Shown in pieces: positions 15,939-30,900 of a stretch of DNA of 48,431 bases. The notes beneath the pieces were generated by a model, which had not been told where the DNA came from, did no database searches, and worked only from the letters and a program-made list of their open reading frames with translations. The DNA is from an uncultured Clostridiaceae bacterium (lineage in GTDB: Bacteria > Bacillota > Clostridia > TANB77 > CAG-508): NCBI GenBank assembly GCA_947577025.1, contig CANPTO010000016.1, positions 1 through 48,431 of the forward strand, given 5' to 3'. Within the stretch, counting starts at the first letter, position 1; each line of letters begins with the position of its first letter. The translations under genes and the position numbers were made by a program.

Positions 15939-18900
15939 ATGAAAGGTAACGAAAACATGAAAAAAATAGAAAATAGAAATGTTCAAGTACTAAAGCTACT
16001 AGTAGGTTTAGTGATTTTTTGTGCAATACTAGCAATAGGGTTAATAACATTACCAAAAACAAAAAAGATAAATCAAGTAGCAAATAACGAAAATTTGGCA
16101 GCAGAAGAACAACAAGTAACTGTGCCAAGTGGATATACAGGAATTACAAATGCAGCTGAATTTCAAAAAATATCAGAAAACCTAAGTGGAAAATACATAC
16201 TTATGAGTGATATAAATATGGCAGGAGTAAACTTTGAAGTAATTGCAAGTACAGGTTCATTTACAGGTATATTAGATGGAAACTATCATACAATAAGCAA
16301 CCTAAATATAGAATCTTCTGCGCAAAATGTAGGAATATTTGGAACAATGAGTTCAGCAACAGTAAAGAACTTGACCATAAATAATGTAAATGTAAAAGCA
16401 CAAAATACCACGGCAAGTATAAATGTAGGAGTAATAGCAGGATATGCAACAGGTTCTTCAATAACTAACATAAAGGTAATAGGAACAAATAGCATAACAA
16501 ATGAAACATCATCTTCAAGTGTATATATGGGAGGAATATTGGGACAACAACGAAGTGGATATATAACTAATACAAGAGTAGATGCTGAGATAATTACAAA
16601 TAATGAGAGCACATATGCAATATATACAGGAGGTATAACAGGATATTCAAGTTATAGTAGCTCAAACTTAGCGGTACAAATAACTAATACATATGCAAAT
16701 GTTCAAATAACAACTAACACAAAAGGTCAGGCATATGTAGGAGGAATATCAGGACAATTTAGCGGATATTATAATAGTAGTACACATCAATATTTGGGTA
16801 AAGTACAATTATGTTATTCAATAGGAAGAATTACAGTAAATTCTGATGGACAAGTAGCAGGAATAGTAGGCTCTGCTTCTGGAGCACAAATAAGTAATAC
16901 ATATTCAGTATGTAAAATAGAAGGTGCAGATAATACCCAAATAGGAGGAATAATCGCGTATGCAGGAAATAATGTAACTGCAGGTCTTAGTTATTATTCA
17001 AAGGAATTAATATCAGACTATGTAAATACAGAAATATATAATTCTGGTACACAAACAATGACACAAGAGATGTTTAAAAAAGAAACTTTTGTAAATTGGG
17101 ATTTTGAAAATACATGGGCAATAAAAGAAAATGAAGGAAGTATGCCATACTTAAAAAATATTGGGACAGAACAAGAAGTGCTAAGAGAAAACTTTGAATT
17201 TACAGAGTATGAGGGAAATGGAACAGAGCAAAATCCATATATAATAAAAACAGTAGAACAATTTCAAAACTTAAAATTATGTACTTCAGCAGCATACTTT
17301 AAATTAGGAAATGACTTAAACTTTGAGAATATAGCTAACTTTGAAGTTATAGGAGATACAAACGCTAACTATAACAAAAGATTTATAGGACACTTAGATG
17401 GAAATAACCACAAAATAAGTAATATAAATATAGAAAGTGATGCGCAATATGTAGGAATATTTGGATATATAAATGCAGCTACGATTAAAAACTTAATTAT
17501 AGAAAACATAAATGTAAATGCAACGAATACAACTCAAGCTTTATATGTAGGAGGACTAGTTGCATATGCAGAAAATGGAGTGGCTATTGATAATGTAAGA
17601 ATAATAGGAACAAGTAGTATAACAACTGAAAATGCAGCAGCACTTTTAGAAATGGGAGGAATTGTAGGAGATTTAAGAAATGGAACCATGAGTAATTGTA
17701 GTATGACAGGGACAATACATGCTAATGTAAAAGAAAATAATACTACAGCTATATATATGGGAGGAATAGCAGGAAACATATATCGTAATAATGTAAATAA
17801 TATAACAAAAGTAGAAAACTGTTATGCAAATGTTCAAATAGATTCAAATAAAACATATAGAACAAATGCAGGAGGAATAGTTGGTAGTACTGGTGGAAGC
17901 AATTCCAATAATCAAGTAGAGATAAGTCAAGTATATTCAACAGGAACAATTATTGTGAAAAATTCAACAATTAGTCAAGCAATAGGAGGAATAGCAGGAA
18001 ATACTAGTTTGTGTAAAGTACTTAACTCATATTCAACTCTAAATATAAAAGGAGAAGATAATAATTCAAGCTCAGATATAGGAACTGCAATAGGGTATAT
18101 ATCTAGTGCAAGTGTAAGTAATGTATATTCAGCAGGTAAAATAGAAGGAACATTTGCAAGTACATTTATAGGAGGAATGATAAAAGGAAATAATGGGACA
18201 ATAACAAACAGCTATTGGTCAGCAGAGCAAACGGGCGAAAACTCAAATACATTATCAGGAGGTACAGTAGTACTAACAAACAAACTATTTAAGAAAAATA
18301 CATTTGAAGGATGGGATTTTGAAAATGTATGGGCAATAAAAGAAAATGAAGGTAGTATGCCGTATTTAAGAAGTGTAGGAGTAGAAAATGATGTTTTAAA
18401 AGAGAATTTTGAATACATTGAATATGATGGAGAAGGAACACAAGAAAATCCATATATAATAGATACAACAGAAAAATTCCAAAAAATGCATTTATTTACG
18501 ACTGAAGAGTATTTTAAAATAGTAAAAGATTTAGATTTTAGCAAAGTAGAAAATTATAAACCAATAAGAGATAATACAGCTCCATTTATAGGACATTTAG
18601 ATGGAAATGGACACACTATAAGTAATATAAATATAGAAAATACTGATAAAGAATATATAGGAATATTTGGTTATATAAAAAATGGAAGCATAGAAAATTT
18701 AAACATAAAAAACGTAAATGTAACAACAAGCGAGATGAAAAAGAGAAAATACCAAGGAATTTTAGCAGGTAGCATAGAAAATACTACAATAAATAATGTA
18801 AATATTATAGGTGAAAATACATTAGTAACAAATGAAACCACAAATTATAGTGACTATGTAGGAGCAATAACAGGAGAACAAAAAGAAGGAACAATCGAAA

Positions 18901-21900
18901 ACGTAAGTGTATCAGGAACACAAATAACAGCATTAGGAGAAATAGGAGGAATAGTAGGTTATCAAACTGGAGGAATAATAAAAGGTAGTAATTTTGATGG
19001 AATAATAAATGGAGCAGGAAATGTAGGAGGAATAACAGGAGTTTTAAATAATACTAAACAAAATGCCATAAACATAGAAAAATCATATGCCAATGTAAAA
19101 ATACTACCAAGTTCATCATCATATGGAGGCAATATAGGTGGAATATTAGGATCATCTACTCATAGTGCTACAGTTATTGCAAATGTACAAGAAGTTTATT
19201 CAAATGGAACTATAATTTTAAATGAAACAATTACACAAAATGTAGGAGGAATAGTAGGTAGTGCAGGTAATACTAAAATATCAAATGCATATTCAACTGT
19301 AAATATAACAGGAAATAATACAAGTAGTAGTACATATATAGGAGGTATAGCAGGAAGAACAAATGTAGCAATAACAAACACATATTATGCAGGAAAAATA
19401 CAAGGAGAGTATACAACTAACTATGTTGGAAATATATTAGGTTATAATAATGGATACAATGCTACAATGATTGACAACCTAAAAAGCAATTATTGGTCAC
19501 CAGAAGAAATAAGTAGCAGTGTAAAAGTATTAAATATAGGAACAGATGTATTTACAGCAGCATTATTTAGAGCTGAAACTTTTAAAGACTGGGATTTTGA
19601 AAATATATGGGCGATAAAAGAAGATGAAGGAAGCATGCCATATTTAAAAAATGTAGGATGGGATAGTGATGTAGATACTCAAAATTATAGCTACCTACCA
19701 ATTGATGGATGTGGAACTGAAGAAAAACCATATATTATTGATACAGCAGAAAAATTTAATAGAATACGTTTAATCAAAAGTGAAGCATATTATGAAATAA
19801 CAAATGATTTAGATTTTTCAGAATTAACAGATTATGCACCAATAGGAGAAAATGCTAACTTACCATTTAAAGGGCACATAGAAGGAAATAACCATAAAAT
19901 ATTAAACCTAAATTTCGAGTCTGGAAATAAAAATATAGGTATATTAGGATATATAAAAGATGCAACTGTAAAAAACTTACAATTAGAAAATATAGAAATA
20001 AACTCAATAGGAACAAAACCAACTGAAATTGGAGGAGCAGCAGGATATAATATAGGAATACTTTCAGGTTATACAGATGGTAGTACAATAGAAAATATAA
20101 AAATATTAAAAAATGTAAAAGTAGGAAATAAAGAAGCAACTGATACTAACACTAATATAGGAGGAATAGTAGGATATGCAATAAATACTACAATTTCTAA
20201 TATAGAAATTAGTGATATAAAAGTAGTAGCAAATACATTATCTAGTGCATATATAGGCGGTGTTGCAGGTAATATTAATAGTACTACTATAGATAGAGCA
20301 AAATTATCAAATGTAGTAGTAGCAAATGAAGAAAATACACTACAAGGAACAACTCAAGCTAATTATAGAACTATATATGCTGGAGGAATAACCGCATACC
20401 AATCAGGAGGAAAAATAAGTAATTCAAGTGTATCAGGAAGAGTAATAGTAAATTCAGAGGCAGGAGCTTTTGCAGGTGGTGCAGTAGGATATGCTGCAGC
20501 TATAAACGCTAGTGAAGTTTTAATAGAACATACATATTCAACAGCAAATGTAGAGGTGAATTCTAAAAGCACAGGAAATGTAGGAGGGCTAATAGGATAT
20601 GCATATACAACAGGTAGTACAGCAACAAGACAGTCTGCAACAATAGCAGAAGTATATGCGACAGGAAATATAACAATTGCAAATACAAGTAGCTATGCAG
20701 GAGGACTAATAGGACAGATGTATTACATGAATTTAAGAAACGCATATTCAACAGGAGATATAACTATAAAAGACGGTGCAATAAGTCCATATGTAGGTAG
20801 TTTAATAGGATATATAGCTAACTCCTCTGCTAAGCCTACAAGTACAACAGTAACAAATTGTTATGCAATAGGAAAAATAAATTGCGATGCTACAAATGCT
20901 AAAATTGGAGGAGTAGTAGGTTTGATCCAAATTACAACAAGCAAAATAATATACAACAGCTACTGGTCACCAAAACTTACAGGAGTAGAAGAGGCAACTA
21001 ATACACAAGAAACACCAAAAACAGTGCAAGAACTATTACACCAAGATGCATATGAAACATGGGATTTTGAAAATGTATGGAATATTGAGCCAAATGGAGG
21101 AAGCTTAGCATATTTAAGAAATATGGAAGTACCAGAAGATATATTAAGTAGTGAGCTAGACTATGAAACTAGAGTAGCAGTAAAAAGAATGAGCACAGAT
21201 AAAACTCCATTAGAAGGTGGAAGCTATGTAGTAAAAAATACAGCAAACCAAGTAGTAAGAGAGGGAGTTTCTAATAAAAAAGGTAATTTCTATATTAAAG
21301 ATTTAGAAGCAGGAACATATACAGTACAAGAAACAGAAGCACCAGCAGGATATATGTTAAATGACCAAGTATTTACATTTAAACTAACAGAAGATGGAAA
21401 AACAGTAGATGTAGAAACTAATGAAGAAATACAAATAGAAATAATAAGTGATATACTAAAAATAGAAATACAAAATAAAGAATTAGGAACTAATAAAGCA
21501 GTATCAGGCTCACAAATAGGGCTATATAATGAAGATGGTACAGAAGCACTAGGAGCAGACGGAAAACATATAAGAATGACAACAGACTACTTAGGAAAAG
21601 TAGTACTAACAAAAGTACCAGAAGGAACATATAAATATAAACAAATTAGCGTAAAAACAGGATACAAAGTAAATGAGACAGAGTATACAGTTACAGTTAA
21701 GCCAAATGGCGAAGTAACATTTAAAGAAAATAATGAGGGTATAATATATAGCGAAAAAATAAAAGTAAATGCTAATATAACAGTAAAAGATATAGATACT
21801 GAAAAGCCAATACAAGGAGTTAAAATAGCACTATATAATGAAAGCAAACTAGCAGTTTTAAATGAAGAAGGAAAACAAGTAATAATAACAACAAACTCAA

Positions 21901-24900
21901 ATGGAACAGCAATATTTGAAAATGTACCAGTAGGAACATATTATTATAAAGAAATATCAGTTCCAGACGAATATATGATGAATTATTCATTATATAAATT
22001 TGTAGTAAATCAAAATGAAACAATATTTTATTATACAAATGAAGGAACTATATATAATACTGTTAAAGAAGCACCATACAAAGTAGAGCATTATAAACAA
22101 AAAACAGATCTTTCAGGTTATGAATTAGTAGAAAGCGAAGAAATAATAGGAAGAACTGGAGACCAAGTAAGTGTAAATTCAAAACAATATGAAGGATATA
22201 CATTAAATACATATGTAAATGGAACTATAATAAAAGGAAAAGTAAAATCAGATGGAAGCTTAGTACTAAGAGCATATTATGATAAACTATTACAAACTAA
22301 CTTTAATATAAACATAAGCAATATAGATGAGCAAAATGGTAATGCAATACAAGGCACAAATTATACTGTAAGTTTACAATATGCAATAGGAATGCCATTA
22401 CAAAATATGTATAAAACAACAGACGAAAATGGAAATATAAACATAGAAAATATTTTAGGAAAGAACTTTATGTACGTATACATAAGACAAACCGAAATAA
22501 ATGAAGAATACTTCCAAGACAAGTCATCAAGATATGTACAAATAAAAGTAAATGGCGAAGGTCAAGTAGAACTAACAGGAATAAAATCAGATAGAATACA
22601 AGCAAGAGTAGAAAATAATACACTATATATAACACATACAAATATAAGCAAAGACTATACAAACACGATAAGAGTAAATGCAGTAGATAATATAGACAAA
22701 GACATAAAAATAGCAAATGTAAATTTTGAAGTAGTATATCCAGATGGAAGGATAAAAAATATAAGAACTGATGAAGAAGGAATAGCGCAAATAGCAAACA
22801 TAAAAGCACCAGGAACAGGAACATTCTTATATGAAATATCACAACTAAACACAATAACTGGATATAAAGAAAATAAAGAGCCAATATATGTAAATATTAC
22901 ATTTAACAATAATGGAAATATAGTAGATGCAATTATGCTATCAGAACTAGGAAAAACACGTTTATATACATTAGAAGAAGCACTAAACCAAAATGCAAGT
23001 GTAATAACACAGCAAGATGGAACAACTAAAAATCTAATAGCAAATATAAATGTAAATCAAGTAAGGGACGAAAATAATCCAATATTTAGCGCATACAACC
23101 TAAAAATAGTAGAACAAGACTTAGAAACAAACGAAAAAATAGAAGGCGTAAAATATAAAATAATACAAAAAAGAACTATTGGAGAAATGTCAAATGTTAT
23201 AACAGCAAGTAAAATAACAAATAATGAAGGAATAATAACACTAGGAGTTACAAATGGTGATGAAGTAAGTTTAACAATAAAAAGAATAGCAGCAGCAGAA
23301 GGCTATAAACTACAAAAAGAAGAAATAGAAGTAAAACTAATAAAAAATAGTAATGGAGAATATGTACTAAAAGAAGAAATAGAAGGAGTAAGTATAGACA
23401 ATGAAAGTAAAACCATACTAGTAAACAGAACACTATTTAAAACAAACTCTAGTTATAATGAAGGACATCAAAAAGTAAATAACACAATATATATAACAAA
23501 AGTAGATGAAGAACTAAGACCACTACAAGGAGTAGTACTAGAACTAAGAGAACTTACAACAGGAGCATCATGGGAATTAAAAACAGATGACAATGGTTTA
23601 GCAAAAATACTTAGTGAAGATTTAGTAGCAGCATTAGGAAGTGAATTTCCACAAAAACTAGTAACAAATGAAGGAAAACTTACATTCTGGATAACAGAAA
23701 AAACTGTACCAGTAGGCTATGAAAGAATAGATGAAGATATAGGATTTGAAGCATATTATGAAACAACACCAGAAGGAACATTAGAAATCAGCTATATGAA
23801 TGTATTAGATGGTTTAAGCTATTACCATATAGTAAACCAAGAATATAGCCAATATGAAGAAGAAGAATATACACAAGTAGATATAAAACTAAAAGTTATT
23901 AACAAATATTCATCAATTGTGGATAAAGCAAAGCTAAATACACTAGTAATTGAAAAAGTAGATAGCAAAAATGAAAATAAAAAGTTAGCAAATGCAAGCT
24001 TTGAAATAACACTAACATATCCTACAAGCGGAAAAGTAAGAGCAGTAAAAACAACAGGTTCATCAGGAGCAGCAACAATAGGAAGGTTATACTTCCCAGA
24101 AGGAACAACAACAATACAAATAGTAGAAAAAACAGCACCAATAGGATATATATTAGAAAATACACCAAAAATACTAAAAGTAACAAATAATGCAGGAACA
24201 ATAACAGTAGAAGGCGGACAAATAAATGAAGCAGGAGTAATAACAGTAAAAATACCAAATGAGCAAAAAGAATATGCAAGACCATATAAAATAGTAATAC
24301 AAAAAAGAGATAGCCAAACATTTGAAAAAATAGACTATACAGCAGACTTTGATATAAACATAACAAATCAAAGTGGAAGTAAAAGCTATGAAAGAACTAC
24401 AAAAGAAGGAGTAGCAACATTAACAGGTCTAAATGGAGTAGGAAGTATACAAATACAAATTAGAGAAACAGATGCACCAATAGGATATAAACTAAATAAT
24501 GAAATAAAAACATTTTATATAACAAAACCAAGTTATGAAGGACAAATAGAATTAGACACAAGTAAGACAAATGCTGAAAACATCATAATATCTGGAAATA
24601 CAATATATGTAAATGTATATGATGAAAGAGAAGAAAGACCAGAATATCCAATGATACAAATAAAGAAAGTAAGTAATTCAAATATAATGTTTGGACTAAG
24701 TGGAGCATACTTTAAAGTAACTATGCCAAATGATACTTACAAAACATCTGCAACATATTTTAGTGGATATGCAAATATACCAATAAGAGAAGCGGTATCA
24801 GGAAGATATATAATAGAAGAAATAAGTGCACCAAATGGATATATAGCAGGTAAAAAAGTAGCTATGGATATAACATTTGATGAAAATCAAAATATAACTT

Positions 24901-27900
24901 CTTGTAATTTAGTAACAAACTTAGGTACAGAATATGCAAATAATATTATTTCAAAAAATGTATATGGTAAAAGATTAGACATAAGCATAGGAAATGAACC
25001 AATAGAGCAAATAAAAGATTACAGTAGCTATAAAATAAAAATAGACAAAGTAAGTAGCTTAAATAGAGACATAAAACTAGATGATGCATTATTTGAAATT
25101 GCAATAAAACAACAAAACGGAAGTAATTATCGTTTAAGTAAAGAAACAAAAGAAGAAAGAGGAATATATATAAATTCTCTAACAGGAACAGGAAGAATAG
25201 AAGTATCACTATCAGAGCTAAAATCACCAGTAGGATATATACTAGATGGAAAAACAAAAGAGTTAGCATTTACAAGAAATCCACAAACAAAAGAATTAGT
25301 ACTAGACGTAAACTCTTTAGAAAATATAGAAGCGAGTGATATAGAGGTAAATAACAATACACATACAATAACAATAACAGTAGAAGATGAACCACGAACA
25401 TATACACCAGTAATAAGAGAAGATGGTACACCAGACCCATATATACCAGAAGGAAAAAAATATAACAGTATAATAATAGAAAATGAAGATATAGATAATT
25501 ACAGCATAAAAATAGAAGGAACAACATTTAAAACATATAGAAAAGGTTCATATATATCACAAGGAAAGACAAACAAAAAAGGATTAACAACAATTTCTTT
25601 AGGAAATACAGAGTATTATACAACAGAGCAATATGTAATACAAAATTACGAAATGGAAAATGGCTGGTATATAAGAAATAGAGATGTAGAGTTAGAAATA
25701 ACATATAATTCAGAAGGCAAAATGGTTTCAGCACAGTTTATATCAGGACATATAGATGCAAAAAACAGAATAGTTGCCGAAGTAGATGATAGTGTAGACT
25801 ATGTTGGAAAAAACATTATAAAAGTAAAAATAAGATGTGAGAAAAGGACATATACACCAATAACTTCAACAACAGAAGAACCTAAGGAAACAATTTCAGG
25901 AGGAAAACCAATAACAATTTTGCCAGAAGAAAAGCCAAGCCCAATAATAGGAACTGTGCATGAAAATGAACCAGACTTTGGAATACAAATTGAAAAGGTA
26001 AACATATATAATAGCAGAATAAAAGTAGCAAATGCAAAATATGCAATATATATATTAAATGAAGATACAAATGAATCTATATCAATTATACAAAATACAG
26101 ATGCTAGTGGAAAAATATTTATAAGTGGACTACTAGGATATGGAAACTTTAAAATAACAGCAGTAGAAATAAGTTCGCCAGAAGGATATGCACTAGATGA
26201 ACATAGGCAAGAAATACGAATAAGCAGAAATGAAGAATCAGAAATGATAACAATACTAGATGATGATTTAGGCTCAAATGCTACTGCAAGAGTAGACAAC
26301 ATGAACAAAATAGTAAAAATGACAATAGAAGAAACACCAAGTACAGTAGGTTTTGGGTTACTAAAACAAGATTATCAAGATGAAGAAATAGCGCTAAAAA
26401 ATAGTAAATTTGAAATAACAGACTTAGAAACAAATGATGTACATGAAATAACAACTGGTGAAGAAGGAATGGCATATTCAAGCCTTCCAATAAAAGAAGA
26501 TGGACAACATAGATTTAAAGTAAAAGAAACACAAGCACCAGGAGGATATAGTATACTAACAAATGAAGTTATACTAAAAGTAAATTATATAAATGGACTA
26601 ATAGCATCAGCTACTGTAGAAGGCAGTGATGATTATGCATATGTAACTACACAAAATGAACAATATGTAGAAATAAATATACTAAATGGTAAAATACCAG
26701 AAGGTATAAAATATGATGTAGAATTAATAAAAGCAGATGCATATTACTCTAGTATAACATTTGAAAATGCAAAAATAAAAATAGACATAGACCATGAAAA
26801 AGGTCTGCAAGGACTAACAAAAACAGCATTAACAAATGAAAGTGGAAAAATAGCAATAAACAATATATATGGAACAGGAAAAGCATATATAAAAATAACA
26901 GAAATAGAACCACCACCAGGAAGAAGATTTGACTTAAAAGAAAAACAAGTAGTACTAAATATAAATGAAGAAACAGGATGGATAAAATTAGACCAAGAAA
27001 CAAGAAATGTTGACGTATTTGTAGACAATGATAACAAAAAAGTAACAATAAGAATAAGAAACTATCCAGATGGAACATTTGTAATTGGTGCAAATAAAGT
27101 AGACTCACTAGATAATAGCTTAATGCTATATGGAGCAAGATATAGTGTACAATTAGAAGGAAGTAGCAAAACATATCAAACAGTGCAATACTCAGATGGA
27201 TTACTTGCTCTTCAAGATATACCAATGCCAAGCCCTACAGCAAGTGGAATATATACATATATAATAAAAGAAGTAGAGGCACCATTTGGTTATACCTTAG
27301 ATACTACACCAACTGTACTAAAAGTTGAAGTAAGTAAAGTAAAAGGAATAAACAAAATAACAAATGCATATGTAGAAAGTGGTAATGGTGAGGTACAAAA
27401 ATTTGGAGACGAATATGTACATTTGAAATTTAAAGATACACTACAAGATATAGGAGGAGAGGTATCAGACCCATATACAATTATTATAAACAAAGTAGAC
27501 AGTCTAAACCATAGATATGTAATAAAAGGAGCTATAATAGGTGTATCAGTGCATGCCGAAAGTGGCGAAAGTTATTACAAAGAAATGGAAACAGATGAAA
27601 ATGGACAAATAATTTTAAGCAGAATAAATGGAACAGGAAAAATAACAGTAAAACTAGAAGAACTACATGCAGCTACAAACTACAAAATAGCATCTTCAGT
27701 AAGAACAGTAACATTTGAAAGAGACCCAGAAACAAAAGCTATAACAATAGATGAAATAGAGCAAAAGGGCGTAGAGGCAGTAGAAAAAGATGGAAATGTA
27801 GAAATAACACTTGAAAATGAAATAGACACAGGAAAAGCTACAATAATACAAACAACAAAAGTATGGCAAGACAACGAAAAACAACAAGAAAGAAGACCTG

Positions 27901-30900
27901 AAAACATAAAATTACAAGTAAAACGTGATGGTGAAGTCGTACAAGAATATACAATTTCAAATAAAGAAGATGGAATAACATTTACAAACTTACCAAAATA
28001 TGATGAAGAAGGTAATGAAATAGTATATGAAATAGTAGAGGCGGAAGAAAATAGTGGAGACCTAAAATTCTATGTATCAAGTATAGAAGGAAATACAATA
28101 ACAAATACATTTACAGTTCCAACAGACAAAATAGAATTAGAAGTTCACAAAATATGGGTAGATAATGAGTTGCAAGCATTACGAAGACCAGAAAAAATAA
28201 AAATACAAATAAAACATAATGGAGAAATTGTGCAAGAAAAAGAAATTTTAAGTACAGATGAGAAAGTAACATTTACAGACTTACCAAAATATAACTCAGA
28301 TGGAGAAGAAATAATATATGAAATAGCAGAGGCAGAAGTAAATAATGGAGACTTAAAATTCTATGTATCAAGCATAGATGAAGAAACAAACACAATAACA
28401 AACACATTTACAGTGCCAGAAGAAAAAACAAGTATACCAGTTACAAAAATATGGGTAGACAACAGTAATAGTGCATTAAAACGACCAGAAGGAGTAATAA
28501 TTGTAGCAAAAAGAGGAGAAGCACAAGTAGGACAAGTATTATTAACTGAAGCAAATGCACAAGAAGAAAACGGAAACATTTGGGAAGGACAAATAGGAAA
28601 CCTACAAAAATATGATACAAATGGAAATGAAATACAATATGAAATAGCAGAAAAAGAAGTAAACGAAGGAGACCTAAAATTCTATATACAACAAATAAAC
28701 CAAGAAACAAAGACAGTAACAAATACATTTACAGTACCAGAAGAAAAAACAAGTATAGACGTCACAAAAATATGGGAAGATAATAGTAATAGTGCTTTAA
28801 AACGTCCAGAAGGAATAATAATTGTAGCAAAGAGCGGTGGAATAGAAAAAGGCCAAGTAATATTAACTGTGGCAAATGCGCTAGAAGAAAACAATAATAT
28901 ATGGAAAGGACAAATAGAGAACTTACCAAAATACGATGCAAATGGAGACCTAGTAGAATATGAAATAGATGAAAAAGAAGTAAATGTGGGAGACTTAAAA
29001 TTCTATGTAAAAAATATAAACCAAGAAACAAGAACAATAACAAATACATTTACAGTGCCAGATGAAAAAACAAGTATAGACGTCACAAAAATATGGGAAG
29101 ATAATAACAATAGTGCTTTAAAACGTCCAGAAGGAGTAATAATTGTAGCAAAAAGCGAAGATGGAATAGAAAAAGGCCAAGTACAATTAACTGTGGCAGA
29201 TGCGCTAGAAGAAAACAATAATATCTGGAAAGGGCAAATAGAAAACTTACCAAAATATGATGAAAATGCAAATGTAATAGAATATGAAATAGATGAAAAA
29301 GAAGTAAATGAAGGAGACTTAAAATTCTATACAAAAACAATAGACCAAGAAACCAAAACAGTAACTAATACATTTAGCATACCAACAGAAAAAACAAGTA
29401 TAGATGTCACAAAAATATGGGAAGATAATAGTAATAAAGCATTAAAACGTCCAGAAAGTGTAATAATTGTAGCAAAGAGCGAAGGAGTAGAAAAAGGCCA
29501 AGTAATATTAACTGTGGCAAATGCGCTAGAAGAAAACAATAACATATGGAAAGGACAAATAGAAAATCTATTAAAATATGATGCAAATGGAGACAAAATA
29601 GAATATGAAATAGACGAAAAAGAAGTAAATGCAGGAGACTTAAAATTCTACGTAAAAACAATTAATGAGGAAACAAGAACAATAACAAATACATTTACAG
29701 TACCAGAAGAAAAAACAAGTATAGACGTCACAAAAGTATGGGAAGATAATAATAATAGTGCTTTAAAACGTCCAGAAGGAGTAATAATTGTAGCAAAGAG
29801 CGAAGATGGAATAGAAAAAGGCCAAGTACAGTTAACTGTGGCAAATGCGCTAGAAGAAAACAATAATATCTGGAAAGGACAAATAGGAAACCTACAAAAA
29901 TACGATGCAAATGGAAATGAAATAATATATGAAATAGACGAAAAAGAAGTAAACGTAGGCGACCTAAAATTCTATGTAAAAACAATAGACCAAGAAACAA
30001 GAACAGTAACAAATACATTTACAGTACCAGACGAAAAAACAAGTATAGACGTCACAAAAATATGGGAAGATAATAACAATAGTGCTTTAAAACGTCCAGA
30101 AAGTGTAATAATTGTAGCAAAGAGCGAAGGAATAGAAAAAGGCCAAGTAATATTAACTGTGGCAAATGCGCTAGAAGAAAACAATAACATCTGGAAAGGA
30201 CAAATAAAGAACTTACCAAAATACGATGCAAATGGAGATATAGCAGAATATGAAATAGATGAGAAAGAAGTAAATGTAGGAGACTTAAAATTCTACGTAA
30301 AAACAATAGACCAAGAAACGAGAACAATAACAAATACATTTAAAGTACCAGAAGAAAAAACAAGTATAGTTGTTACAAAAATATGGGAAGATGATAGTAA
30401 CAGAGCGTTAAAACGTCCAGAAAGTATAATAATTGTAGCAAAAAGTGAAGATGGAATAGAAAAAGACCAAGTGATATTAACTGTGGCAAATGCACTAAAT
30501 GGCGACAATAACATATGGCAAGGACAAATACAAAATCTATTAAAATATGACGAAAATGGAAATGAAATAGTATATGAAATAGACGAAAAAGAAGTAAATG
30601 TAGGAGACCTAAAATTCTACGTAAAAACAATAAATCAGGAAACAAGAACAGTAACAAATACATTTACAGTACCAGAAGAAAAAATAGGAATGATGGTAAC
30701 AAAAATATGGATAGACAATAATAATAAAGAATTAAAACGTCCAGAAGGAGTAATAATTGTAGCAAAAAGAGGAGAAGAAGAAATAGGTCAAGTATTATTA
30801 ACTGAAGAAAATGCAATAATAGGAAACAAAAATATTTGGCAAGGACAAATAGAAAACCTACCAAAATATGATGAAAATGCAAATGAAATAATATATGAAA